Shown: positions 1 through 6,652 of the stretch, one piece after another
How positions within the stretch are numbered: position 1 is the first letter of the stretch
Layout of the letters: each line of letters begins with the position of its first letter
Assembly (NCBI GenBank): GCA_023263825.1
Contig: JALQUJ010000110.1
Coordinates: 1 to 17,197 of the forward strand
DNA from: Porticoccus sp.
GTDB taxonomy: Bacteria > Pseudomonadota > Gammaproteobacteria > Pseudomonadales > Porticoccaceae
Reading direction: 5' to 3'
DNA: 17,197 bases
Translations under genes and position numbers: made by a program
The notes under the pieces: generated by a model
What the model saw: only the letters and a program-made list of their open reading frames with translations
Database searches by the model: none
Told to the model about the DNA's origin: nothing

Positions 1-1
1 A

Positions 2-157
2 ATGGAAGGGCTTATATTAGACCCTGTCTACAGTGGCAAAGCTTTCCACGGTTTAATTCATGAGCTTAAAGCAGGGCGTTATAACAATGCCCAGGATATT
101 GTTTTTATTCATACGGGTGGGTTGTTTGGTTTATTTGCACAGCGGGATCAGTTATGA
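2..157 (+). CDS. D-cysteine desulfhydrase / ACC deaminase-family PLP enzyme, C-terminal end (partial)
   Basis: An open frame enters from the left edge and ends at TGA 155-157. It encodes about 51 residues including LDPVYSGKAFHGLI and IHTGGLFGLFAQ. This is the usual C-terminus of the fold-type II PLP family that includes D-cysteine desulfhydrase (D-cysteine to pyruvate, sulfide and ammonia) and ACC deaminase: the LDPVYTGKA segment and the terminal HTGG loop that helps hold the cofactor phosphate. The catalytic lysine and most of the protein lie outside the window, so substrate cannot be decided. Proteobacterial members of this group are more often D-cysteine desulfhydrases. The ATG at 2-4 is internal and not a start. 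The stop overlaps the next gene's start by four bases (ATGA), so the two are very likely cotranscribed and translationally coupled. Confidence 0.8.
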   Translation: MEGLILDPVYSGKAFHGLIHELKAGRYNNAQDIVFIHTGGLFGLFAQRDQL

Positions 158-1500
158 CGCTACAGTCAGTGGTCGGAAGTATTAATAGCATAGTCTGGGG
201 ACCGTTGATGTTATCCCTGATTCTGGGGACAGGTATCTATCTCAGTATAGGGCTTCGCGGTTTGCCTATGCGTAAAATTGGCTATGGCTTTAAATTACTG
301 CTTCAAGGTCGAAAGGTCAGTGGTGAAGGTGATATCAGCCCCTTTAATGCACTCATGACTTCCTTATCTGCCACTGTAGGTACTGGAAATATTGTCGGAG
401 TTGCAACAGCCATCGGTATCGGTGGGCCTGGTGCCTTGTTTTGGATGTGGTGCACAGCCCTGGTTGGCATGGCCACAAAATATGGAGAAGCTGTACTTGC
501 TGTGGAATATCGGGAAACCGATGAACGTGGCAAGAAAGTGGGCGGCCCCATGTATTACATTCGCAATGGTCTTGGCTCCCATTGGGCATGGTTAGCTTTT
601 TTATTTGCCGTGTTTGGAGCCCTTGCAGGTTTTGGTATTGGTAATACCGTACAAGCACATTCCGTTGCCAAAGCCCTTCATAGTAGTTTTTCTGTACCTG
701 AATATCTTAGTGGACTGGTAATAATGCTGCTTGTTGGGGCAGTTTTACTTGGAGGTATCCAACGAATTGCTCATGTGGCAGGCACATTGGTGCCATTGAT
801 GGCCTGTTTATACCTGCTGGCCACCATTGTTATTTTGTTAATGAATATCACGGCAATTCCAGAGGCCATTGTATTAGTGGTAAAAAGTGCATTCTCGCCG
901 GTGGCTGCGGGTGGTGGTTTTGCTGGAGCAACCATAATGATGGCATTGAGAATGGGTGTGGCCAGGGGAATCTTTTCTAATGAAGCAGGGTTGGGTAGTG
1001 CTCCTATTGCCCATGCGGCTGCGGCAACGGATAGCCCTGTGAGACAGGGTGCCATCGCCATGTTGGGTACGTTTATCGATACTCTGGTGATATGTACTAT
1101 GACGGGATTGGTGCTCATTATTAGCAATGCATGGAGCAGTGGAGAAGAGGGGGCAGCAATAACGACATTGGCATTCACCTCTGAGTTACCTTTTGGCGAT
1201 AAGATAGTCTCTCTTTGTTTGGCTCTTTTTGCTTTTACTACAATTTTAGGCTGGAGCTACTACGGCGAACGCTGTGCCGAATACTTGCTGGGTGTCAGGG
1301 TGATTGTGCCATTTCGCATGTTGTGGGTATTAGCTGTCTATTGTGGTGCGACAGGACAAATAGGAACCGTATGGGGTGTTGCTGATATGTTGAATGGCTT
1401 AATGGTGATTCCAAACTTGATAGGTTTACTACTCCTTAGTCCAGTTATTTTTAAGTTAACCCATGCTTATTTCGATCAATCCAAGCATCAGAAATTGTAG
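154..1500 (+). CDS. AGCS-family sodium:alanine/glycine symporter
   Basis: A 448-residue polytopic inner-membrane protein of the alanine/glycine:cation symporter family, which imports L- or D-alanine or glycine with sodium. Visible family marks are the SLSATVGTGNI block at residues 70-80, GPMYYI at 131-136 and the NEAGLGSAPIAHAAA signature at 276-290, with many hydrophobic segments throughout. Length is normal for the family. The ATG overlaps the stop of the upstream PLP enzyme, and only a weak purine stretch precedes it, so translation probably depends on coupling. Pairing with a D-cysteine desulfhydrase-type enzyme suggests uptake and degradation of a small, possibly D-, amino acid; that is inference. 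AGCS substrate specificity cannot be read reliably from sequence. Confidence 0.93.
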   Translation: MTLQSVVGSINSIVWGPLMLSLILGTGIYLSIGLRGLPMRKIGYGFKLLLQGRKVSGEGDISPFNALMTSLSATVGTGNIVGVATAIGIGGPGALFWMWCTALVGMATKYGEAVLAVEYRETDERGKKVGGPMYYIRNGLGSHWAWLAFLFAVFGALAGFGIGNTVQAHSVAKALHSSFSVPEYLSGLVIMLLVGAVLLGGIQRIAHVAGTLVPLMACLYLLATIVILLMNITAIPEAIVLVVKSAFSPVAAGGGFAGATIMMALRMGVARGIFSNEAGLGSAPIAHAAAATDSPVRQGAIAMLGTFIDTLVICTMTGLVLIISNAWSSGEEGAAITTLAFTSELPFGDKIVSLCLALFAFTTILGWSYYGERCAEYLLGVRVIVPFRMLWVLAVYCGATGQIGTVWGVADMLNGLMVIPNLIGLLLLSPVIFKLTHAYFDQSKHQKL

Positions 1501-1513
1501 TTGTTGGTTTTTA

Positions 1514-1553
1514 ATCTATCTTTGGATTAGATTATTCTTCAGATTAGATAGAT
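1514..1553. repeat. Imperfect inverted repeat after the symporter gene
   Basis: ATCTATCT at 1514-1521 is the reverse complement of AGATAGAT at 1546-1553, with a 24-base spacer that itself holds a smaller pairing (TCT/AGA around 1536-1543) and a repeated GATTAGA. It could form an AT-rich hairpin ending the symporter transcript, but there is no clean T tract and stability would be low. Confidence 0.3.
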
Positions 1554-1599
1554 ACTCTTGTAATAAGTCATGTGTTTCAGAAGAAAGGTGGTTTAAAAA

Positions 1600-2511
1600 G
1601 TGCCCGTAGGCTTTGGTGACAAACTGGTGATCGCAATTTCATCCCGGGCATTGTTTAACCTGGATGATAGCCACAAAATCTTTGAAGAACAGGGGTTAGA
1701 TTCTTATTCCCAGTATCAAGTGGATCATGAGGATGAAATATTAGCGCCCGGTGAAGCCTTTCCTTTAGTAAAAAAACTTCTTCGTATTAACGAAAAGCTA
1801 AGTGGCGAACCCAAGGTTGAGGTTATTCTTTTATCGCGTAATTCTGCCGATACGGGTTTAAGGGTTTTTAACTCGATAGAACACCATCAACTAAATATTA
1901 CCCGTGCAGCATTTTGTGGTGGCGAAAGCCCCTATCGCTATGTGGCTGCATTTGGCTGCCATTTGTTTTTATCTACCCATGCTGAGGATGTACGAAATGC
2001 ATTGGAAAATGGCGTGGCTGCTGCAACATTGATGTCTTCTTGTACTGAGGATAAGGGCGGTGATGAGCTGAGATTTGCTTTTGATGGCGATGCTGTTTTG
2101 TTTTCAGATGAATCAGAGCGCATTTTTAAGCAGAATGGCCTGGAAGCTTTTACTGAAAATGAAAAAGCCGAAGCTAAAAAACCCATGAGTGGAGGGCCGT
2201 TTAAGCATTTCCTGCAGGCTTTACATGGCTTGCAGTCTAAATTTCCTGCTAAAAGCTGTCCGATTCGTACGGCATTGGTTACAGCTCGTTCAGCACCAGC
2301 CCATGAAAGAGTGGTAAGAACCTTAAGAGCCTGGGATATTCGTATTGATGAATCTTTATTTTTAGGCGGATTGAGCAAAGGTGAGTTTTTGAAATCCTAC
2401 GGTGCAGATGTATTTTTTGACGATCAGCATCGGCATTGTGAATCTGCTGTGCCACATGTAGCTACGGGCCATGTGCCACATGGCGTGGCGAATGAACCGA
2501 GTTCATTCTAG
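1600..2511 (+). CDS. Cytosolic-type 5'-nucleotidase (PF06189-like)
   Basis: A 303-residue soluble protein resembling the bacterial 5-nucleotidase family related to cytosolic 5'-nucleotidase I, which dephosphorylates nucleoside monophosphates. Supporting segments are IAISSRALFNL near residues 11-21, ILLSRNS at 77-82, FDGDAVLFSDESE at 161-173 (the HAD-like acidic motif of the family) and the C-terminal FFDDQ and GHVPHGVAN stretches. The start is GTG at 1600, with AAAGGTGG about 8 bases upstream. It lies 100 bp after the symporter and is convergent with the TauE-type gene, with 28 bp between stops. Whether it belongs to the upstream operon is unclear. Family assignment is fairly firm; the preferred nucleotide is not known. 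Confidence 0.85.
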   Translation: MPVGFGDKLVIAISSRALFNLDDSHKIFEEQGLDSYSQYQVDHEDEILAPGEAFPLVKKLLRINEKLSGEPKVEVILLSRNSADTGLRVFNSIEHHQLNITRAAFCGGESPYRYVAAFGCHLFLSTHAEDVRNALENGVAAATLMSSCTEDKGGDELRFAFDGDAVLFSDESERIFKQNGLEAFTENEKAEAKKPMSGGPFKHFLQALHGLQSKFPAKSCPIRTALVTARSAPAHERVVRTLRAWDIRIDESLFLGGLSKGEFLKSYGADVFFDDQHRHCESAVPHVATGHVPHGVANEPSSF

Positions 2512-2539
2512 CTTTACCCATTAGACATAAGTAAATGCT

Positions 2540-3328
2540 CTAAAATATTGTAAATTTCAAGCCTATCCCCAGTAGTAAAAAGGCTAGGATAGGTTGTAAA
2601 ACTTGGCTTGGTATTTTTGCTGCAAGCTTGGTTCCTATATGGATTGCCGGTAGTGATCCGGTCAGTAAGCTTACAAGAAGGACTAAATCTACATTACCCA
2701 ATAAGAATAGATGGCTCAATCCTGCAATTAAGGTCAGAGGTACTGCATGGGCGATATCTGTTCCAATAATGTGTAGGGCAGGTAACCTTGGGTATAACGT
2801 CATTAGCAAGGCCGCACAGAAAGCCCCTGCACCAACAGACGAGAGGGTAACGAACACACCTAAAAAAATACCTGCAATAAAAGTAACTTTGGTAGCATTA
2901 ACTTGGAAAAATGAACCGATAGGGCCATGTGGCCGGTCAGAGCTATCCCTTAAAAATCGTTTAAACAGGATAACGATAGCGGTGAAAATCAACATGATAC
3001 CAAGGCTAGTGGTGAGAATTTCCTTGTACTCATCAGCATTGGTAAATACTTGATCAAGCAAGATGACCGTAATAATTGAGGCAGGGATACTTCCCGCTGC
3101 CAAATAGCCGACAAGCCGCCATTGCACACTGTTCTGGCGACCATGAGCAAGAACACCACTTGATTTAGTCGCTGCGGCATAGAGTAAATCAGTTCCAATA
3201 GCAACGTTATAGGGAATACCAAAAAGTATCAGCAAAGGTGTCATTAGTGAACCTCCACCCACTCCTGTGAGTCCAACAACGAGACCAACAAAAGCTCCGG
3301 AAAGGATATATAGCAGAAAATCTAGCAA
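2540..3328 (-). CDS. TauE/SafE-family sulfite/anion exporter-like permease
   Basis: A 262-residue membrane protein of the TauE/SafE family (formerly DUF81). The N-terminal GLTGVGGGSLMTPLLI, then AIGTDLLYAAATKSSG and a second half with SSVGAGAFCAALL and IIGTDIAHA, show the two internally repeated halves typical of the family, with seven to eight hydrophobic segments. Members move sulfite, sulfoacetate or related sulfur anions, though many are uncharacterised. Divergence from cysB and proximity to cysH favour a sulfur role. The predicted start is TTG at 3328. A hydrophobic in-frame extension continues upstream to a stop near 3368-3370 without a good ATG, so the true N-terminus is uncertain. It lacks the arrangement of a taurine operon. 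Confidence 0.85.
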   Translation of the reverse strand: MLDFLLYILSGAFVGLVVGLTGVGGGSLMTPLLILFGIPYNVAIGTDLLYAAATKSSGVLAHGRQNSVQWRLVGYLAAGSIPASIITVILLDQVFTNADEYKEILTTSLGIMLIFTAIVILFKRFLRDSSDRPHGPIGSFFQVNATKVTFIAGIFLGVFVTLSSVGAGAFCAALLMTLYPRLPALHIIGTDIAHAVPLTLIAGLSHLFLLGNVDLVLLVSLLTGSLPAIHIGTKLAAKIPSQVLQPILAFLLLGIGLKFTIF

Positions 3329-3510
3329 AATGGATAATCCAACAATTAAAAGCCCAGCAATGTCTTGTTATTCCGGATTGATATTAAAGGCTGGCAACTC
3401 TAGCAATTTATATCTATTCTTCAAAGTAATAGTTTTTTATATTTTTAGATCATTGGCTTCTAGATGATACATAAAGAAATAAACGAAACAGTAGATAGAT
3501 AGGTTAAGTA
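3329..3510. promoter_or_regulatory. Divergent tauE-like / cysB intergenic region
   Basis: This 182-bp AT-rich segment separates two outward-facing genes and must hold both promoters. The near-identical octamers TAGATCAT (3446-3453) and TAGATGAT (3461-3468) are spaced 15 bp apart. CysB-type regulators bind degenerate AT-rich sites and often repress their own genes, so autoregulation here is plausible. No -35/-10 pair stands out enough to place. Confidence 0.35.
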
Positions 3511-4485
3511 ATGAAATTGCAGCAATTACGTTATATTTGGGAGGTTGCTCACCATGAGCTTAATGTTTCGGCGACAGCCCAAAGCCTGTACACATCCCAG
3601 CCGGGTATAAGTAAACAAATACGATTGCTTGAAGACGAGCTAGGCGTAGAAATTTTTTCGCGTAGTGGCAAGCATTTAACCAGAATTACTCCAGCAGGGG
3701 AGGAGATTCTTCAGGTTGCCGGAGATATTCTTAGGCAAGTAGATAGTATCAAGCAGCTTGCGCAAGAGCATAACAACCTCAGTAAGGGAAGCCTAACGAT
3801 TGCTACGACTCACACCCAAGCACGTTATGCGTTACCTAGCGTGATTGAATCCTTTATCAATAAATACCCGGATGTGTCTCTACACATGCACCAGGGTACA
3901 CCGATTCAGATATCTGAGCAGGCAGCTGATGGTGCCGTAGATTTTGCTATAGCTACAGAAGCATTAGAGTTATTCAATGATTTATTAATGATGCCTTGCT
4001 ACCGTTGGAATCGCTGTATTTTAGTACCAAGAAATCATCCTTTGGCACAAAGCTCAGAGCTGACCCTTGAAGAAGTGGCTAATTTCCCTTTGGTTACCTA
4101 TGTCTTTGGTTTTACCGGACGCTCTAAACTCGATGAAGCATTTAATGATCGAGGCTTGATACCAAAAGTTGTTTTTACAGCAACGGATGCTGATGTGATT
4201 AAAACCTATGTGAGGCTAGGACTCGGAATCGGTATTGTCGCTCATATGGCCTATGATCCTGAAAAAGACAGTGACTTGGTGGCTTTAGAAGCAAAACACC
4301 TGTTTAAACCCAGTGTGACGAGCATTGGCTTCCGAAGAGGTACTTATTTGCGCACTTATATGTATGACTTTATTGAGTTGTTTGCGCCACACTTGACCCG
4401 TGACCGGGTGGATGAAGCTTGTTCCATACACGCAAGGGACGATTTAGAGCGATTTTTCAGTGCAATAGAGCTGCCAGAGCTTTAA
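3511..4485 (+). CDS. cysB: CysB, LysR-type master regulator of cysteine biosynthesis
   Basis: A 324-residue LysR-family protein, the usual CysB length. The N-terminal MKLQQLRYIWEV, the winged HTH with ATAQSLYTSQPGISKQIR at about residues 21-38, and the effector-domain stretch TIATTHTQARYALP near residue 100 are CysB hallmarks; the TTHTQ region contacts sulfate or acetylserine in known structures. The later TYVFGFTGRS and GLGIGIVAHMAYD blocks also match. In studied bacteria CysB activates sulfate uptake and reduction genes with N-acetylserine or O-acetylserine as inducer and sulfide as anti-inducer. Here it sits between a TauE-type exporter (divergent) and APS reductase (convergent), probable regulon members. 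The Shine-Dalgarno is weak (AGGT at about -9). Confidence 0.96.
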   Translation: MKLQQLRYIWEVAHHELNVSATAQSLYTSQPGISKQIRLLEDELGVEIFSRSGKHLTRITPAGEEILQVAGDILRQVDSIKQLAQEHNNLSKGSLTIATTHTQARYALPSVIESFINKYPDVSLHMHQGTPIQISEQAADGAVDFAIATEALELFNDLLMMPCYRWNRCILVPRNHPLAQSSELTLEEVANFPLVTYVFGFTGRSKLDEAFNDRGLIPKVVFTATDADVIKTYVRLGLGIGIVAHMAYDPEKDSDLVALEAKHLFKPSVTSIGFRRGTYLRTYMYDFIELFAPHLTRDRVDEACSIHARDDLERFFSAIELPEL

Positions 4486-4530
4486 AAGAGAAACTAGAAA
4501 AGGACTAACGTCGAAAAGTTTTAGGGCAGG

Positions 4531-4560
4531 CAGCTGTTAGTTCTAATCGACTAACAGCTG
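4531..4560. terminator. Perfect 11-bp hairpin between convergent cysB and the thioredoxin-like gene
   Basis: CAGCTGTTAGT (4531-4541) and ACTAACAGCTG (4550-4560) are exact reverse complements around an 8-base loop. It lies between two convergent stop codons, which suits a shared bidirectional transcription stop. Neither side has a T tract, so it is either a weak terminator, an mRNA 3'-end stabiliser, or works with Rho. Confidence 0.6.
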
Positions 4561-4579
4561 AGCCTTCTGTGATTAAAGG

Positions 4580-4915
4580 CTATAAAAAGTCCAAATCAGG
4601 ATTATCGTTCAGAATTTCTTTCAATTCGTCTGCTTCTTGAGTTTTCTGATTAAGGACTTCTTTTACAAATTTGAAGTAGACCGTATAAATAACAGGAGCT
4701 TCACCTTCTTTTTCCACAAGAAAGAAAGGGGCCTGCGCTACATTGTAGAGCGAAGCCAACTCCATACCGGGAGATGAGGGGTCACGCTCATCAGCAATGA
4801 GCACTTCGTCGATCATTTCCATCTGGCCAGCATCATCCATTTTCTGTTGCACTTCGTTGCACTTCTTACAGAAACTGCCATCCAATTTGATCTTTTTAAC
4901 AAAGGTGATTCTCAT
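4580..4915 (-). CDS. Small thioredoxin-fold protein with CKKC motif
   Basis: A 111-residue protein with CKKC (Cys16, Cys19) after a first beta strand and a probable cis-proline loop at QAPFFLVE (Pro63), the two fixed marks of a thioredoxin or glutaredoxin fold. The C-terminus is acidic and helical. There is no signal peptide, so it should be cytoplasmic. It follows cysH on the same strand by 55 bp and has its own Shine-Dalgarno (AAAGG, 6 bases before ATG). Assimilatory APS reductase needs a thioredoxin-like reductant to regenerate its catalytic cysteine, so a dedicated electron donor is an attractive inference. It could equally be a general dithiol protein. The active-site dipeptide KK differs from thioredoxin's GP. 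Confidence 0.7.
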   Translation of the reverse strand: MRITFVKKIKLDGSFCKKCNEVQQKMDDAGQMEMIDEVLIADERDPSSPGMELASLYNVAQAPFFLVEKEGEAPVIYTVYFKFVKEVLNQKTQEADELKEILNDNPDLDFL

Positions 4916-4970
4916 AGGGGACCTTTATTGATAGTTCCTAAATTTGTCTGCTTCAACTTAATACATAAGC

Positions 4971-5702
4971 CTATTTTTTAATGTTGACATCATGTAAACC
5001 ACATTCTTTTAATGTCGCTTCTTCCCACCACCAGCGGCCTTCACGTTCATGTTGACCGGGTCCTGTTGGGCGGGTACAGGGTTCACAGCCGATGCTGATA
5101 AAGCCTTGATCATGCAATTCATTGTAGGGCACATCATTACTGCGGATGTAATCCCATACTTCTTGAGAGCTAAGGTTCGCTAAAGGGTTAAATTTAGTCA
5201 AACTATCGCCTGGGCGTGCAAAAGCTTTATCGTCCTGAATTACAGGGATGGCGGCACGCGTACCTGGGCTTTGGTCTCGACGTTGGCCAGTAATCCATGC
5301 ATCAACCGTCAACAGTTTCCGGCGCAATGGACCAATTTTTCTGATGCTACAGCATTCTTTGTGGTCATCCTGGTAAAAGCTGAAAAGGCCTTTTTCACGA
5401 ACCAGTTTATTGACGGCATCTGATTCAGGATAAACGAGATCAATATCAATGTTGTAGTGGTTGCGCACTTTTTCAAGATAACGATAAGTTTCCGCATGAA
5501 GGCGACCGGTATCTAACGAGAATACCTGTACTTTCTCAGGAGCAATTTTATAAGCCATATCCACTAGTACGACATCTTCTGCACCACTGAATGAAATAGC
5601 GATATTATCAAACTCATTCAAGGCGTAGGCTAGAATTTCCTGAGGTGTTTGAGCGGAAAGTTTTTGGTCTAAATCGACCGTAGATACAAGGTTATCAGCC
5701 AT
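4971..5702 (-). CDS. cysH: Assimilatory [4Fe-4S] adenylyl-sulfate (APS) reductase
   Basis: A 243-residue cytoplasmic enzyme that reduces adenylyl sulfate to sulfite and AMP in sulfate assimilation. The PP-loop SFSGAEDVVL is at residues 37-46. Four cysteines, Cys117-Cys118 (KECCSIRKIGPLRRKL) and Cys206/Cys209 (GCEPC), form the [4Fe-4S] site that distinguishes APS reductases from PAPS reductases, and the catalytic cysteine is Cys234 in the C-terminal KECGLH motif. GQRRDQSPGTR and REGRWWWEEAT also match Pseudomonas-type APS reductase. The product should therefore be called APS rather than PAPS reductase despite the gene name. The start ATG at 5702 has AAAGAG four bases upstream and overlaps a short upstream ORF. 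CysB control is expected from known regulons. Confidence 0.96.
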   Translation of the reverse strand: MADNLVSTVDLDQKLSAQTPQEILAYALNEFDNIAISFSGAEDVVLVDMAYKIAPEKVQVFSLDTGRLHAETYRYLEKVRNHYNIDIDLVYPESDAVNKLVREKGLFSFYQDDHKECCSIRKIGPLRRKLLTVDAWITGQRRDQSPGTRAAIPVIQDDKAFARPGDSLTKFNPLANLSSQEVWDYIRSNDVPYNELHDQGFISIGCEPCTRPTGPGQHEREGRWWWEEATLKECGLHDVNIKK

Positions 5703-5757
5703 TGGACTCTTTAATATCCTCTAATGTGTTATCGACCGTGTTTATCAGGTCGCGCAT
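5695..5757 (-). CDS. Putative 20-codon upstream ORF overlapping the cysH start
   Basis: ATG at 5755-5757 (complement) opens a frame reading MRDLINTVDNTLEDIKESNG and stops at TGA 5695-5697, overlapping the first eight bases of cysH in another frame. Its segment DLINTVD resembles the true CysH N-terminus NLVSTVD, and the DNA shares ATCGACCGT at both places, so it may derive from a local duplication. No strong Shine-Dalgarno precedes it. If translated it could couple to cysH initiation; it may also be a chance frame. Confidence 0.3.
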   Translation of the reverse strand: MRDLINTVDNTLEDIKESNG

Positions 5758-5963
5758 GATACCAGAGCCATAACTAAAGAAAAAATAATCAGAAAATATA
5801 TCGTGTATACATAAGGCTATTAGTAGGTGCTCTTTACTTATTATTTCTTCTGCAAGCGGTGTTCACCTTATTCGGTGTATTGCACTGTGCTTTGTAACTC
5901 GTTAGAGTGGCGCGGTTTTGATCAATCGTCATACACACTGTTTTTTATAGAGAGGATTACATA
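5703..5963. promoter_or_regulatory. Divergent cysH / thrH control region
   Basis: About 260 bp between outward-facing cysH and thrH. It holds the upstream ORF (to 5757), an AT-rich stretch around 5775-5815, and GGTGTTCACC followed by TTATTCGGTG near 5860-5880, where GGTG/CACC units alternate as short inverted repeats. A CysB site would be expected on the cysH side, but the motif is too degenerate to place. AGAGAGG at 5949-5955 is the thrH ribosome binding site, 8 bases before GTG. Confidence 0.4.
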
Positions 5964-6581
5964 GTGGAAATCGCATGTTTGGACTTGGAAGGTGTCTTGA
6001 TTCCAGAAATTTGGATTGCTTTTGCTGAAAAAACTGGGATCGAAGCACTAAAAAGAACAACACGCGACGAACCTGATTACGATGTGCTGATGCGATATCG
6101 TTTAGACATTCTTGAAGAAAACGGCCTTGGATTAAATGAGATTCAAGAGGTGATTTCGACATTGTCTCCCCTTGACGGTGCTAAAGAGTTTGTGGATTGG
6201 CTGCGTGAGCGTTTTCAGGTTGTGATTCTTTCTGATACTTTTTATGAGTTTGCCCAGCCGTTGATGCGTCAACTGGGTTTCCCAACCCTGTTATGTCATA
6301 AGCTCGAAGTAGATCAAACGGGCAAAGTTACTAACTATAAGCTGCGTCAGGCAAATCCAAAACGCCAGGCAGTCGTAGGCTTCAAAAGTATGTACTACCG
6401 TACAATTGCTGCGGGTGATTCATACAATGATACGACAATGTTAGCGGAAGCAGATGCAGGTATTCTATTCCATGCACCGCAAAATGTGATTGATGAATTC
6501 CCACAATTTCCTGCTGTACAAGATTTTGAGTCACTAAAGAAAGAATTTATTAAAGCAAGCAATCGAGATTTAACGTTATAA
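5964..6581 (+). CDS. thrH: ThrH, phosphoserine phosphatase / homoserine kinase, HAD family
   Basis: A 205-residue HAD hydrolase, exactly the length of Pseudomonas ThrH, and very like it along the whole protein. ThrH dephosphorylates phosphoserine and can pass phosphate to homoserine, linking serine and threonine synthesis. The nucleophile motif is CLDLEGVL (Asp7, Glu9), motif II is VILSDTF near residues 91-97, and the metal-binding loop is AAGDSYNDTTML near 150-161. The start is GTG at 5964 with a good Shine-Dalgarno. It is divergent from cysH: serine is the carbon backbone for cysteine, so the adjacency makes metabolic sense, though shared regulation is only inferred. The gene ends convergently with pabB, with a hairpin between them. 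Confidence 0.95.
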   Translation: MEIACLDLEGVLIPEIWIAFAEKTGIEALKRTTRDEPDYDVLMRYRLDILEENGLGLNEIQEVISTLSPLDGAKEFVDWLRERFQVVILSDTFYEFAQPLMRQLGFPTLLCHKLEVDQTGKVTNYKLRQANPKRQAVVGFKSMYYRTIAAGDSYNDTTMLAEADAGILFHAPQNVIDEFPQFPAVQDFESLKKEFIKASNRDLTL

Positions 6582-6589
6582 ATTAAATT

Positions 6590-6618
6590 CACCTCCTGAT
6601 CCATAAGGTTAGGAGGTG
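6590..6618. terminator. Hairpin between convergent thrH and pabB
   Basis: CACCTCCT (6590-6597) pairs perfectly with AGGAGGTG (6611-6618) around a 13-base loop, 9 bases after the thrH stop and about 35 bases after the pabB stop. The minus-strand side runs into AATTTAATTT, the plus side has no immediate T tract. It is probably a weak bidirectional terminator. The AGGAGGT it contains is not followed by a usable start codon. Confidence 0.55.
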
Positions 6619-6652
6619 GGTAGGGTCTTTAGTCTTTCAGCTTTCCAGTTTT

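Noticed and set aside
771..1178. Minus-strand open frame of about 135 codons inside the symporter gene
   Set aside because: Antisense shadow of the AGCS gene; composition reflects the complementary codons only.
5918..5925. TTGATCAA as an FNR/Anr box upstream of thrH
   Set aside because: The FNR consensus needs four bases between TTGAT and ATCAA; here the halves overlap, so it is just a palindrome.
6611..6618. AGGAGGTG as a Shine-Dalgarno for a plus-strand gene after thrH
   Set aside because: No open frame follows; the sequence is one arm of the thrH/pabB hairpin.
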